DNA from: Halomonas sp. McH1-25
GTDB taxonomy: Bacteria > Pseudomonadota > Gammaproteobacteria > Pseudomonadales > Halomonadaceae
Assembly (NCBI RefSeq): GCF_022348165.1
Contig: NZ_JAKRFI010000001.1
Location: 992,001 to 1,056,000, forward strand
Length of the DNA: 64,000 bases
Reading direction: 5' to 3'
The translations under genes were made by a program, and so were the position numbers. The notes below the pieces were generated by a model. It ran no database searches and was not told where the DNA came from. It saw nothing but the letters and a program-made list of their open reading frames with translations. Below, one piece after another: positions 37,562 to 46,277 of this stretch. Within the stretch, counting starts at the first letter, position 1. Each line of letters opens with the position of its first letter.

Positions 37562-37581
37562 AGAGGCCTACCTAGGCCTCT
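37562..37581. terminator. bidirectional hairpin between uxaC and gntR
   Basis: The nine-base stem AGAGGCCTA/TAGGCCTCT with a two-base loop lies between convergent uxaC and gntR and contains the gntR stop codon. No clear T-run follows on either strand, so it may work only in part. Confidence 0.5.
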
Positions 37582-38327
37582 TGAAACTTCGCGTACATGC
37601 TCCGGGCACGGTTGAGGTGTTGATACATCATTTCGCGGGCCGTGGCTGGATCGCGGGCGAGGATCGCCTCGAGAATGTAAGTATGCTCCTCCTCGACCCG
37701 CTCGAGATATTTATCCGTCGCGGCTGTGTTGATTTCCACACTCATCAGCTTGGCACGCGGAATCACGCTCTGGCTCAGCTGCTCGTAGAAGGCCTTGAAG
37801 AAGGGATTCTTGGTCGCTGCGGCAATGGCATAGTGAAACGCATAATCCTCGGTGCGTGCCTGCGTCTTCTCGGCGCGCGCCTTGATGAACGCGGCGTGCT
37901 TCTCCTGCAGGATCCGCCGGTCGTCGTCGTCATGGCGCTGTGCGGCCAGCTCGGCCGCTGCCGGCTCAAGGTTCAGGCGTAGCTCGAGTACATGCAATAT
38001 GTCCTCGACAGTACGTGGTGAAATGCGCTCGGCCGGCATGGCCTCGACGGTTGCCGTACGAATGACCGTCGTGCCCACGCCGCGCCGGGTTTCTACCAAC
38101 CCCAGGGACTTGAGATGCGTAATGGCCTCGCGAATGACTGTGCGACTCACACCAAAGGAGTCACACAGACCGTTCTCGGTCGGCAGTTTCTGTCCGACTA
38201 CAATGCTGCCGCTAGTGATCAGGCTTTCCAACTGGTCGGCCACGTGCAACGACAGGCTGCCCTCGCGGGAAAGCTTCTGTACATTGATTTGTGCCACATC
38301 GCTCAGCACATTGGATTTACCTGTCAT
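37572..38327 (-). CDS. GntR family (FadR/FCD type) regulator, copy 1
   Basis: This 251-aa regulator has the winged helix ([16 protein letters not shown], then [21 protein letters not shown] and TRRGVGTTV) and a C-terminal FCD domain (VEDILHVLELRLNLEP, FHYAIAAAT, HTYILEAIL). It is the same length as, and very similar to, the GntR gene at 46278-47033, so the two are paralogues. It lies 24 bases after the ruined udh gene, behind the third operator-like site, which suggests autoregulated expression. It probably represses the aldarate/uronate genes and responds to a pathway acid. ATG at 38327 is chosen; 38351 is an in-frame alternative without a ribosome binding site. Confidence 0.9.
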   Translation of the reverse strand: MTGKSNVLSDVAQINVQKLSREGSLSLHVADQLESLITSGSIVVGQKLPTENGLCDSFGVSRTVIREAITHLKSLGLVETRRGVGTTVIRTATVEAMPAERISPRTVEDILHVLELRLNLEPAAAELAAQRHDDDDRRILQEKHAAFIKARAEKTQARTEDYAFHYAIAAATKNPFFKAFYEQLSQSVIPRAKLMSVEINTAATDKYLERVEEEHTYILEAILARDPATAREMMYQHLNRARSMYAKFQEA

Positions 38328-38351
38328 AGCCGTTTCCACTACCCAAAACAT

Positions 38352-38962
38352 TCATCGATCGTCACGCCACGGCTCGGAATTATCCTGGAGCGTCCAACCC
38401 AGAAAACGCCGAAGCGCCATTATCCACCATTGTTCGGTATTATCCGACGCTCCATAAACCGGTACGCCCCAACTTAGGCATCACGGGCATACGCTACATC
38501 AAGCGCATGAAGCCTTCTACGCTCAGCCATGTTGCCATCATGTGCTGGGCTTGGGCTTGGGAAGCATGACCCGATCCTGCCATCCAACGTCTCTATGCCA
38601 AACTTGCAATGATACATGACTGGCCAGGCCCTCCCCGAAACACTTGGAAATACCATACAGGCAGCCCGAGCGGCGCGGTACTTGGGCACAACACCAATGA
38701 TTGCTCTCATGACATCCGGTGGTATGGTTGGAGATGCTAAGACGATACGCGGCCTGCCGAGATGGCACGAGAACTCACATTATATATGTGCCGAGGATGC
38801 TAGATTGAAGAATGCCGCGCCAAGGCTTTTCGACCGAAGCGCTACCTAGATAAATGACACCATCGCATCCGGACATCAAATTCTGCACGGCCTGAGCATC
38901 GCCAGATCGCACATCAACAGTTGCTCGTCGAATGCTGCCTCACTCAGATCGGCGGTTCAAAA
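38352..38962 (-). pseudogene. udh: remnant of NAD-dependent uronate dehydrogenase (udh)
   Basis: No long frame is open here, but fragments in shifting frames on the minus strand match uronate dehydrogenase in order. They are ADLSEAAFDEQL; then SGCDGVIYLG-SASVEKP-WRGILQ; then RPRIVLAS, SNHTTG, LYGISKCFGEGLA, KFGIETL and RIGSC; then FMRLM-stop-RMPVMP; and finally VPVYGASDNTEQWW and FLGWTLQDNSEP, ending in a stop 24 bases before gntR. The GISK segment carries the Tyr-x-x-x-Lys type active site of this SDR enzyme. At least four frameshifts and one in-frame stop are present, and roughly the first 45 codons (the NAD-binding GxxGxxG part) are missing. Udh oxidised galacturonate or glucuronate to the aldarolactone feeding gudD. 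This is recognised from family knowledge without a search. Confidence 0.82.
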
Positions 38963-38992
38963 GTAGGCCGCAAGCAAAGTAGGCCTTCTTTT

Positions 38993-39013
38993 ATCATACA
39001 TCATATATCATAG
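38993..39013. promoter_or_regulatory. operator-like site upstream of the udh remnant
   Basis: On the minus strand this reads CTATGATATATGATGTATGAT, with the core ATGATGTATGA shared with the sites at 44314 and 54318. It lies about 30 bases before the udh remnant. It likely binds one or both FadR-type GntR proteins encoded nearby. Confidence 0.55.
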
Positions 39014-39257
39014 AAATTAACCCCCTTCCTACCATCCGCAATATCGACATTAGTGGATACCACCAAAGCCCAATAACGAAAAGAATATCTAAAATTGGTT
39101 TTGTGTTATTTCCAAGAGAAGGTCGGCTACAGCACACGACTCACAAAGCCATCCTCAAACCAACTATTGTCAAAGATTGGCTAAGCTCTGCCTGAAAAAT
39201 CGGCGAGCGCAGGAATTTTTTCAGACATATGCTAGTTGTCATCCTTCACTCTCGTAT
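39014..39257. other. AT-rich gap between the TRAP terminator and the udh operator
   Basis: This stretch holds no credible gene. It probably contains the promoter for the udh-gntR unit on the minus strand. At 39180-39226 the minus strand could encode a short start (MSEKIPALADFSGRA, then stop) that might be the beginning of a decayed gene, but the fragment is too short to identify. Confidence 0.3.
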
Positions 39258-39290
39258 AAAAAAGCCGACATGGGCTGTCCCATATCGGCT
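39258..39290 (-). terminator. rho-independent terminator of the second TRAP unit
   Basis: A twelve-base stem with one mismatch (AGCCGACATGGG/CCCATATCGGCT) is followed on the minus strand by TTTTTT. It is very similar in sequence to the terminator at 44584-44615 after the aldehyde dehydrogenase gene. Confidence 0.85.
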
Positions 39291-39361
39291 CGTTTCATAA
39301 CGTACGTGGCAAATTAGCTAAGTAACAGTATTCGCTTACGTACCGCCTGATCTTATGGACG

Positions 39362-39514
39362 TCACTGGAAAATAACCCAGACGATGGCCAGCGACATTGC
39401 CAACCCAGCAATCTCCGGCCAATAACCGAACTTGAACTCGCTGACCTCTTCCGGCGAGTCGCTGATGGTCAGCTCGTCATCCTGGCGGGTCAGATCGTCG
39501 TTGCTTATCTTCAT
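39362..39514 (-). CDS. small membrane protein (50 aa) downstream of dctM
   Basis: ATG at 39514 has an excellent GGAGGAG box seven bases upstream, and the gene lies 21 bases after the dctM stop and before the terminator. The 50-residue product has an acidic, polar N-terminal part (MKISNDDLTRQDDELTIS, then SPEEVSEFKFGYWP) and one C-terminal membrane helix (EIAGLAMSLAIVWVIFQ). Placement inside a TRAP unit suggests an accessory or stabilising small subunit, but this is inference and no known family is recognised. Confidence 0.75.
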   Translation of the reverse strand: MKISNDDLTRQDDELTISDSPEEVSEFKFGYWPEIAGLAMSLAIVWVIFQ

Positions 39515-39535
39515 GAATCGTCTCCTCCCCTGTCG

Positions 39536-40852
39536 TTAGTTGAACATAAGGTTGGGTAGCCACAACGCCAACTGCGGGAAGAACAGCACCAACACCATGC
39601 CAATCACCTGCAGTGCGATGAACGGCAGCACGGCCACGAAGATATGCTGCAATTCGATACCTTTGGGCGCCACGCTCTTGAGGAAGAAGCAAGCCGGACC
39701 GAACGGAGGCGACAGGTAGTAGATCTGGATGTTCATGGCGAACAACACCCCGAACCAGACCGGATCGTAACCCAGCCCCACCACGACCGGTGCAAAGATC
39801 GGCACGGTGATGAAGATGATTGCAATCCACTCGAGGAACGTCCCCAGTACCATGACGATGGCCATCATGATCGCGATGACCGCCAGCGGATGCATATCGA
39901 GTCCCTCGAGAAACCCTGTCAGGAAACTGACACCGCCGATCAGATTATAGATACCGACCAGACTCACCGCACCGAGCACCAGCCATATGATCGAACCGAC
40001 GGTTAGTGCCGTCTGGCGCATGGCGTCGCGAATCATCCTGTAGGAGAACTGCTTGAGAATGACGGCTATGATCATGGCCCCGACCGCGCCCATGGCAGCA
40101 GCCTCGGTCACCGTAGTGATACCAGTGTAGATGGCACCCAATACGCAGCCGATCAGGATGAACGGCAGGATGGCACCCTTGAGATACTTGAGACGCTTAT
40201 GAAATGGCAGCGCCGTCTCGGGAATGTCGTTGATAGGCGCCAATGCCGGGTTGAGCTTGCAGCGAATGACGATATAAGTGATGTAGATCGACGCCAGGAC
40301 CATGCCGGGAATGGCGCCGGCGGCAAACAGCTTGGTGATCGATACCTGGGCCGCCAGACCGTAGACGATCATGACGACTGACGGAGGAATCAACGTCGCC
40401 AGGGCGCCCGCTGCACAGATGATCCCGATAGACAGGTTGCGGTCATAGCCCAGGCGCAGCATCTGCGGCAGTGCAATCAGGCCAAGCATGACGATTTCGC
40501 CACCCATGATGCCACTCATTGCAGCGAGTATGACGGCAACCACGCAAGTCTGTACGGCGACCGAACCACGTGCGCGCCCACCCAGGATCGACATGCTATC
40601 GAACAAGGCATGCGCAATTCCCGAGCGTTCGAGAACGTTGGCCATGAACACGAAGAACGGCACGGCGACGAGCTCGTACTTTTCGAGTACGTGATAGACA
40701 TTCGAGGCGACCAGAAACAGGCCATTGGTGCCGTAGTAGATCAATGCCGTACATACCGATACGGCAAGCGTGGTGACACCGAGCGGAATACCGAACGCCA
40801 TCAACGCCAGAAGCGCCAGGACGATCAACAGTGTAACGACTTCGATACCCAT
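39536..40852 (-). CDS. TRAP transporter large permease (DctM family), second system
   Basis: This 438-aa protein has about 12 membrane helices. Segments typical of DctM are YELVAVPFFVFMANVLERSG near residue 55, GIMGGEIVMLGLIALPQML and LATLIPPSVVMIVYGLA. The sequence VFGVLFAMNIQIYYLSPPFGP-like end (WFGVLFAMNIQIYYLSPPFG) belongs to the TakM/large-subunit branch that transports keto acids and other larger carboxylates. ATG at 40852 overlaps the dctQ stop by one base (TGATG); the longer frame upstream is not used. Confidence 0.92.
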   Translation of the reverse strand: MGIEVVTLLIVLALLALMAFGIPLGVTTLAVSVCTALIYYGTNGLFLVASNVYHVLEKYELVAVPFFVFMANVLERSGIAHALFDSMSILGGRARGSVAVQTCVVAVILAAMSGIMGGEIVMLGLIALPQMLRLGYDRNLSIGIICAAGALATLIPPSVVMIVYGLAAQVSITKLFAAGAIPGMVLASIYITYIVIRCKLNPALAPINDIPETALPFHKRLKYLKGAILPFILIGCVLGAIYTGITTVTEAAAMGAVGAMIIAVILKQFSYRMIRDAMRQTALTVGSIIWLVLGAVSLVGIYNLIGGVSFLTGFLEGLDMHPLAVIAIMMAIVMVLGTFLEWIAIIFITVPIFAPVVVGLGYDPVWFGVLFAMNIQIYYLSPPFGPACFFLKSVAPKGIELQHIFVAVLPFIALQVIGMVLVLFFPQLALWLPNLMFN

Positions 40853-41403
40853 CAGTCGGCATCCTTCTCGGCGGGAGTGGCGGACGATGCCGCATTGTCT
40901 CGCTCGCGGGCACGATCCTCGAACCAATGCACCACGTTGGCGAACAGCTGCAGCAGGTAGAGGCCCGCCCCTACCACCAGGATCGGCTTGAGGTAAGCCG
41001 GCAACGGTGGGTTGAACGAACTACCGCTGCGCTCGAGGCCATGCAGCGCCATCATGGCCGGTTCCCAGGCGGCCCAGATCAGCGCGGCCAAGGCAAAGAT
41101 CGCGACGAACAGCGAAACCAGCTCCATCTTCTTCCAGATATGGGCAGGGACCAGCAACTCCACCATGGTGATGGCGATATGACGCTTGCGCTGGGTGACG
41201 TAGCCACTGGTCAGCACCCAACCGGTAGCACAGAGGGCCATCACGGTTTCGAAGGTCCACTGGGTGGGCGCATTGAACACGTAACGCATCACCACCTCGA
41301 CAGCGGAAAGGACGATGCAGGCGAAGAACAGCACGGCACAGGCATAGCCGATGAAGGCACTGATCCGATCCATGCCGGCCGCCAGGCGACTGAGTAGAGA
41401 CAT
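40852..41403 (-). CDS. TRAP transporter small permease (DctQ family), second system
   Basis: This 183-aa four-helix membrane protein has SAVEVVMRYVFNAPTQWTFE at the end of helix one and TQRKRHIAITMVELL between helices two and three, as in DctQ proteins of the TakQ branch. A polar, Ala/Asp-rich tail follows the last helix. ATG at 41403 has a GGAGAG box six bases upstream. It overlaps dctM by one base. Confidence 0.9.
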   Translation of the reverse strand: MSLLSRLAAGMDRISAFIGYACAVLFFACIVLSAVEVVMRYVFNAPTQWTFETVMALCATGWVLTSGYVTQRKRHIAITMVELLVPAHIWKKMELVSLFVAIFALAALIWAAWEPAMMALHGLERSGSSFNPPLPAYLKPILVVGAGLYLLQLFANVVHWFEDRARERDNAASSATPAEKDAD

Positions 41404-41465
41404 AGCGAACTCTCCGGGCAAGAAAAGGGTCGCGACAGCTGGCTGTCGCGACCCGGCGTAGTTGA

Positions 41466-42545
41466 TTAGCCCTGGGTGGATGAAGCGCCATCCTGAGTCT
41501 GGGCGGCATTATCCTCGAGCAGGCCATGCGCCTTCATGTACTCGAGGTGCGCATTGAGCGCTTCCTGGGCGATGGGACTCTTCTGGGCGAAATCCTCCCA
41601 GGCACCACGTGCAATTTCACGGAACTTGTCGCGCTCTTCCTGCGGCCAGTCGATCACGGTGATGTCCCCCTTGGCCTTGTCACGCGCCACCAGTTTCTCG
41701 TCCTGCTGATGCACGGCACCGGCGAGGTCATTGAAGGCATCGTAGAACCATTGGCTCAACGCCTTCTGATCCTCCTCGCTCAAGGATTCCCAGGTATTCT
41801 CGTTGAGCGTGAATTGCTGCGATGACATGGAGTGAATGCCCGGATAGATCGGGTACTTGGCGATGTCGTGCAGGCCCGAAGCGTCGTTGTTGACGTAAGC
41901 TGACGCGTCAGCGGCATCCACTACGCCCTGCTGCAGCGAGGTGTAGACTTCAGAGAACGGGATATTGACCGGTGTCGCTCCAGCACGCTCGAAGACCGCT
42001 GCGGCCAGCCCCTCCGGCGAGCGGAACTTGAGCCCTTGCAGGTCCTCGACGCTACGGATCGGCTTGGCAGCCACCAGCGCTTCACGCTTGTATGGACCGC
42101 AGCCGACCACATGCACCCGGTTGGGCACCACCTTGTCGATGGCCTTCTGCAGGACTTCCTCACCGCCACCGTTCTGACAGAAATCGAGGAACTGGGAAGG
42201 CTTGTCATAACCGGCGATCAGATCGCCCATCAAGGCAAAGGCGGGATCACGACCGGCAAAGTAGGCCGGTGCCGTCAGGTCGCCATCGAGCAGGCCCATG
42301 CCCACGGCTTCGAGGGTTTCCTTGTAAGGCACCACGCTGCCGATCGGCATCAGGTTGATCGTGACATCTCCACCGGTCATTTCTTCGACTTTAGGGACCC
42401 AGTTTTCCTGCAGGTACTGGTAGGCATAATCGCCTGAGTTGAACGAGGTCTGGATGCGCAGTTCCTGCTGGGCCTGTGCAGTACCGGCCATGACCAGGGT
42501 GGCCGAGGCCAGCGTAATTGAGTGAGTCAGCGTGCGGATCTTCAT
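41466..42545 (-). CDS. TRAP transporter substrate-binding protein (DctP family), second system
   Basis: This 359-aa periplasmic protein has a signal peptide (MKIRTLTHSITLASATLVMAG, cleavage near AQA) and the DctP fold, with the substrate-binding Arg probably in LQGLKFRSPEGLAA. PFSEVYTSLQQGVVDAADAS is the following conserved stretch. A Thr/Ser-rich tail ends the protein. ATG at 42545 has an AAGGAA box about seven bases upstream. Its place behind gudD suggests glucarate, galactarate or a uronate as ligand. Confidence 0.91.
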   Translation of the reverse strand: MKIRTLTHSITLASATLVMAGTAQAQQELRIQTSFNSGDYAYQYLQENWVPKVEEMTGGDVTINLMPIGSVVPYKETLEAVGMGLLDGDLTAPAYFAGRDPAFALMGDLIAGYDKPSQFLDFCQNGGGEEVLQKAIDKVVPNRVHVVGCGPYKREALVAAKPIRSVEDLQGLKFRSPEGLAAAVFERAGATPVNIPFSEVYTSLQQGVVDAADASAYVNNDASGLHDIAKYPIYPGIHSMSSQQFTLNENTWESLSEEDQKALSQWFYDAFNDLAGAVHQQDEKLVARDKAKGDITVIDWPQEERDKFREIARGAWEDFAQKSPIAQEALNAHLEYMKAHGLLEDNAAQTQDGASSTQG

Positions 42546-42639
42546 GTTGGGTTCCTTTGTCGCTCTTGTGGTTTCAACAGTGAATGCGCCTCTAAGCGAG
42601 GCGATGTGAGTCGAACAGCCATTCCAGAACATGGCGTGT

Positions 42640-43980
42640 TCAGCGCACCAATGCCGGGCGCTTAGGATCGAAGGTCCAGCCGTCGATCAGGTACTGCATC
42701 GCCATCGCGTCATTGCGCCCACCTGCGGGCAAGCTGCGATAGAGCGCGTTGGCCTTTTCGACTTCCGCCATGTCAATGTCGACACCAAGCCCCGGCGCGT
42801 CGGTGACAGCGACCTTGCCGTCGACGATCTGTGGCGGATTGCGCGTCAAGCGCGTATCCCCCTCCTGCCAGATCCAGTGCGTGTCCAGTGCCGTGGTACG
42901 CCCGACGGCGGCGGCACCGACGTGGGCGAACATGGCCAACGAGATATCGAAGTGATTGTTGGAATGGGAGCCCCATGTCATGCCGTGGTCCCGGCATAGC
43001 TGGGATACCCGGACCGCCCCGGAGAGCGTCCAGAAGTGCGGATCGGCGAGCGGAATGTCGACCGAACGCAGCATCAACGCATGAGCCATTTCGCGCCAGT
43101 TGGTCGCCACCATGTTGGTGGCGACAGGCAATCCTGTCGCGTAACGGAACTCAGCCAGGATTTCGCGCCCGGAGAAGCCCTGCTCGGCGCCACAAGGGTC
43201 CTCGGCGTAGGCAATCACGCCACGCAGGTTCTGACACAAGCGAGTCGCTTCGGCGAGCGACCATGCGCCGTTGGGATCGATGGTCACTCGCGCTTCCGGG
43301 AAGGCCTCGTGCAAGGTAGTAACGGCCTCGATCTCCTGTTCGCCAGGCAGCGCGCCGCCCTTGAGCTTGAAATCCTTGAAGCCGTAACGATCCTGAGCCG
43401 CCTGAGCCAGCTCAACGATTCGCGCCGGCGTCATCGCTGCCTCGTCACGCTGGCGATACCAATCATGACTGGCATTCGCGGTTCCACGGCGATAATTCAA
43501 CGGCGTCTTGAGCCCATCGCCGATGAAGAACAAGTAGCCCAACACCTCGACGCTGTCGCGCTGCTTGCCCTCGCCGAGCAGCTCCGCTACTGGCACGTCG
43601 AGGAACTTGCCCAGCAGATCAAGCAATGCAGCCTCGAGCGCCGCCACCGCATTGACACGTAGCTCGAAGGTCCAGGCCCCCTTGCCGAAATCTTCAAAAT
43701 CGGCACTGCGACCGGCGGAATGCAGCGATGCGACCAAGGAGCGCAACTTGCCTATGGGTTGCCCAACGACCAGCGGTTGCGCCTGCTCCAGCGACTTCTG
43801 GATCGTCTCGCCGCCGGGTGCTTCACCAATACCGACGTTGCCGGCACTGTCCTCCAGGAGGACCAGGTTGCGTGTGAAATGGGGTGAATGCGCCCCGCCG
43901 ATATTGAGCAGCATACTGTCACGACCAGCGACTGGGATGACCCGCATATTGGTGATGGTGGGAGTACCATGGCTGGGCAT
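42640..43980 (-). CDS. gudD: glucarate dehydratase, copy 1
   Basis: GudD dehydrates D-glucarate (and L-idarate) to 5-keto-4-deoxyglucarate. This 446-aa enolase-superfamily enzyme keeps every active-site residue at E. coli numbering: Lys205 and Lys207 (DFKLKGG), Asp235 and Asn237 (DPNGAW), Glu266, Asn289 (ATNM), His339 (SHSNNH) and Asp366 (LDTHWIW). It lies 109 bases after the kdgD remnant and 94 bases before the TRAP binding-protein gene. A GGAG box lies eight bases before the ATG. A second, diverged gudD is at 47090-48415, so the two may differ in substrate range or expression. Confidence 0.93.
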   Translation of the reverse strand: MPSHGTPTITNMRVIPVAGRDSMLLNIGGAHSPHFTRNLVLLEDSAGNVGIGEAPGGETIQKSLEQAQPLVVGQPIGKLRSLVASLHSAGRSADFEDFGKGAWTFELRVNAVAALEAALLDLLGKFLDVPVAELLGEGKQRDSVEVLGYLFFIGDGLKTPLNYRRGTANASHDWYRQRDEAAMTPARIVELAQAAQDRYGFKDFKLKGGALPGEQEIEAVTTLHEAFPEARVTIDPNGAWSLAEATRLCQNLRGVIAYAEDPCGAEQGFSGREILAEFRYATGLPVATNMVATNWREMAHALMLRSVDIPLADPHFWTLSGAVRVSQLCRDHGMTWGSHSNNHFDISLAMFAHVGAAAVGRTTALDTHWIWQEGDTRLTRNPPQIVDGKVAVTDAPGLGVDIDMAEVEKANALYRSLPAGGRNDAMAMQYLIDGWTFDPKRPALVR

Positions 43981-44089
43981 TGGAGAATCTCCGTCAGCTA
44001 ATCTAGGGTGCGTACTGCGCTATCCGCGGCACAACACATGTGAGAGTCGCGGGAGCCCGTGAAGCCGATCCGCGAATCGGGACTCCGTT

Positions 44090-44282
44090 TCAGAGCGCTT
44101 TGGCCTTCTCGACAAGCTTTCCAAGCTGGCCACTTCCTGTTCGTTGGGCATGGTCAGCGGTGCTTTCACCGAACCCGCCGGCCTGCCGATGATGTCCGCA
44201 CCCGCCTTGATCAGGCTGACCGCATGGCCCTTCTTGTTGTCGCGCAGGGTGACGAAAGGAATGAAGAGCTCGTGATCTTTTC
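44090..44282 (-). pseudogene. kdgD: remnant of a second 5-dehydro-4-deoxyglucarate dehydratase gene
   Basis: The minus strand encodes LFIPFVTLRDNKKGHAVSLI, then KAGADIIGRPAGSVKAPL, nearly identical to the last 60 residues of intact KdgD at 53326-54243. Codons 1 to about 240 are missing, including the Schiff-base lysine. Compared with the intact gene there is a four-base loss (ATCACCAACGAG to ATCACGAG) at the left end. A one-base loss in an A-run near the end shifts the frame away from the expected LVEKAKAL-stop, which is still readable in the next frame with its TGA at 44090-44092. The promoter with its operator-like site is kept just upstream. Confidence 0.9.
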
Positions 44283-44313
44283 GATTGCGAGATAATTTGC
44301 GCACTCATTTAAC

Positions 44314-44329
44314 GTCATACATCATACAA
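44314..44329. promoter_or_regulatory. operator-like site upstream of the kdgD remnant
   Basis: On the minus strand this reads TTGTATGATGTATGAC, identical to the site before intact kdgD. It contains GTATGA twice with one base between and overlaps a possible -10 box (TATGAT). It still lies in position to drive gudD and the second TRAP transporter. Confidence 0.65.
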
Positions 44330-44583
44330 ATAGAAACTATCGACTTCCCTCAACCTCATCAATACAACTTACGTATTGATAAACTAAAGGCTAAGAAGCC
44401 CACACGAGTAATATGTATTCGACATGCAGGACTTCCGCTGAAAGGCCCGTCTATCCGAGAGGCACGCAGAAACGGCTAATCGTATGAGTGAGTCATGATC
44501 AGATGAATCACGACTATCAGGGCGTTGCGATATCAGCTTGATTCGGCAATTAAATGCTTCACCGACAAAATGCCGTGAACCAC
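44330..44583. other. gap between the aldehyde dehydrogenase terminator and the gudD promoter
   Basis: These 254 bases contain no credible gene. The part next to 44330 resembles the region upstream of intact kdgD (shared AAACTAT), so it belongs to the minus-strand promoter. A short inverted repeat (CAATAC/GTATTG) near 44370-44390 has no clear role. Confidence 0.4.
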
Positions 44584-44615
44584 AAAAAAAACCGGCATGG
44601 GTCGCCCCATGCCGG
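44584..44615 (-). terminator. rho-independent terminator of the aldarate operon
   Basis: A perfect ten-base stem (CCGGCATGGG/CCCATGCCGG) with loop TCGC is followed on the minus strand by an eight-base T-run. It ends the kdgD-to-aldehyde-dehydrogenase unit. It resembles the terminator at 39258-39290. Confidence 0.9.
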
Positions 44616-44644
44616 CTCGATCATTGCAATGCCAGTGACGCGAC

Positions 44645-46222
44645 TCAGCCCTCGCGCTTGCCGTCGTAAAGCCGCTTGAGGCCCAGCGGGTTGCTCTCCT
44701 TGAGCGCCTCGGGCAGCAGCCCTTCCGGCAGCGCCTGGTAGCACACCGGGCGCAGGAAGCGGAAGATCGCCGCCGAGCCCACCGAGGTGGTGCGGCTGTC
44801 GGACGTGGCCGGGTACGGCCCGCCGTGCACCATGGCGTGGCACACCTCGACCCCGGTCGGCCAGCCGTTGACCAGCACGCGACCCGCTTTGCGCTCCAGC
44901 GTCGGCAGCAGCGCCCGCGCCGCGTCGAGATCGGCGTCGTCCATCTGCAGCGTGACGGTGAGCTGGCCTTCGAGGTGCTCGGCGACCCGCTTCACTTCCG
45001 CCGTGTCGGCGCACTCGATGACCAGCGAGGAGGAGCCGAACACCTCTTCCTGCAGGGTTTCTTCGGCCAGAAAGTCAGCCGCCGAGGTCACGAACAGCGC
45101 CGACTGGCACTGGTTGGGCGTCTCGCCGACCTGGCCACGCGCCACTTCGCGCACCTTGTCGTGGCTCGAGAGCCGGCCCACGCCCTGCTGGTAGGCATCA
45201 TAGATGCCCGGGGTGAGCATGGTCTGCGACGCGCTGCCCTTGAGCACCTCGCCGGCCTTGGCGACGAAGGCGTCCAGCGCCTCGCCCTTCTCGGCGATCA
45301 CCAGGCCCGGGTTGGTGCAGAACTGCCCGGCGCCCATGTTGAGCGAAGCCACGAAGCCCTCGGCCATGGCCTCGCCGCGCGCTTTCAGCGCGGCCGGCAA
45401 CGGGAATACCGGGTTGATCGAACTCATCTCGGCGTAGACCGGGATCGGCTCCTTGCGGTTCTGGGCGATCTTCATCAGTGCGGTGCCGCCACTGCGCGAG
45501 CCGGTGAAGCCCACCGCCTTGATGCGCTGGTCGGCGACCAGCCCGGCGCCGACGTCACGGCCGGAGCCGAACAGCACGGAGAACACGCCTTCCGGCAGGC
45601 CGCACTTGGCGACGGCCTTCTGCACCGCGCGGCCGACCAGCTCGGAGGTGCCGGGGTGGGCGGAGTGCGCCTTGACGATCACCGGGCAGCCCGCGGCAAG
45701 TGCCGAGGCGGTATCGCCGCCGGCCACGGAGAAGGCCAGCGGGAAGTTGCTGGCGCCGAACACCGCCACCGGGCCGAGGGCGATGTGACGCTGGCGCAGG
45801 TCGGCGCGCGGCATCGGCTGGCGGTCGGGCATCGCCGGATCGACGCGCACGTCGAGCCACTCGCCGGCACGCACCACGTTGGCGAACAGGCGCAGCTGGC
45901 CGCAGGTGCGTCCGCGTTCGCCCTCGATACGCGCCTGGGGCAGGCCGGTCTCGGCCACGGCACGCTGGATCAGGTCATCGCCGATGGCCTCGATCTCGCT
46001 GGCCACGGTTTCGAGAAACGCTGCGCGATCCTCGAGCGAGGTTTCGCGGTAAGTGTCGAACGCGTCCCAGGCGAGCTGCGCCGCCTTGTCGACTTCGGCG
46101 GTGCTGCCGCCGGCGTAGGCCGGGTCGAGCTGCTCGCCGGTGGCCGGGTTGACGGCGTGGATGGCGCTGCCGTTACCGGCGACGGCTTGTTGGCCGATGA
46201 GTGATTTGCCTTCCAGGGTCAT
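44645..46222 (-). CDS. 2-oxoglutarate semialdehyde dehydrogenase (aldehyde dehydrogenase family)
   Basis: The enzyme oxidises 2,5-dioxopentanoate (2-oxoglutarate semialdehyde) to 2-oxoglutarate, the last step of the oxidative aldarate route. The 525-aa protein has the aldehyde dehydrogenase residues Asn159 (GASNFPLA), Lys184 (IVKAH), Glu265 (YAEMSS) and the nucleophile Cys302 ([10 protein letters not shown]). It matches the type III enzymes associated with glucarate and galactarate use. ATG at 46222 has an AGGAGGA box about five bases upstream; the longer frame is not supported. It is the last gene of the operon, following gntR copy 2 by 55 bases. Confidence 0.92.
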   Translation of the reverse strand: MTLEGKSLIGQQAVAGNGSAIHAVNPATGEQLDPAYAGGSTAEVDKAAQLAWDAFDTYRETSLEDRAAFLETVASEIEAIGDDLIQRAVAETGLPQARIEGERGRTCGQLRLFANVVRAGEWLDVRVDPAMPDRQPMPRADLRQRHIALGPVAVFGASNFPLAFSVAGGDTASALAAGCPVIVKAHSAHPGTSELVGRAVQKAVAKCGLPEGVFSVLFGSGRDVGAGLVADQRIKAVGFTGSRSGGTALMKIAQNRKEPIPVYAEMSSINPVFPLPAALKARGEAMAEGFVASLNMGAGQFCTNPGLVIAEKGEALDAFVAKAGEVLKGSASQTMLTPGIYDAYQQGVGRLSSHDKVREVARGQVGETPNQCQSALFVTSAADFLAEETLQEEVFGSSSLVIECADTAEVKRVAEHLEGQLTVTLQMDDADLDAARALLPTLERKAGRVLVNGWPTGVEVCHAMVHGGPYPATSDSRTTSVGSAAIFRFLRPVCYQALPEGLLPEALKESNPLGLKRLYDGKREG

Positions 46223-46277
46223 GCTTCCTCCTAGGTATCGTGCGTCGTAAGTATGTTCAATGCCCAAGCCTGGCGAC

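Noticed and set aside
38386-38454. Inverted repeat TGGAGCGTC ... GACGCTCCA spaced by about 50 bases, with nearby ATTATCC repeats upstream of gntR.
   Set aside because: Both arms fall within recognisable codons of the udh remnant (VYGAS and GWTLQD), so the repeat is probably chance within former coding sequence.
44020-44304. Reading the kdgD remnant as a real 94-residue gene.
   Set aside because: It lacks the enzyme core, has no ribosome binding site and ends in a shifted frame; alignment with intact kdgD shows it is a decayed copy.
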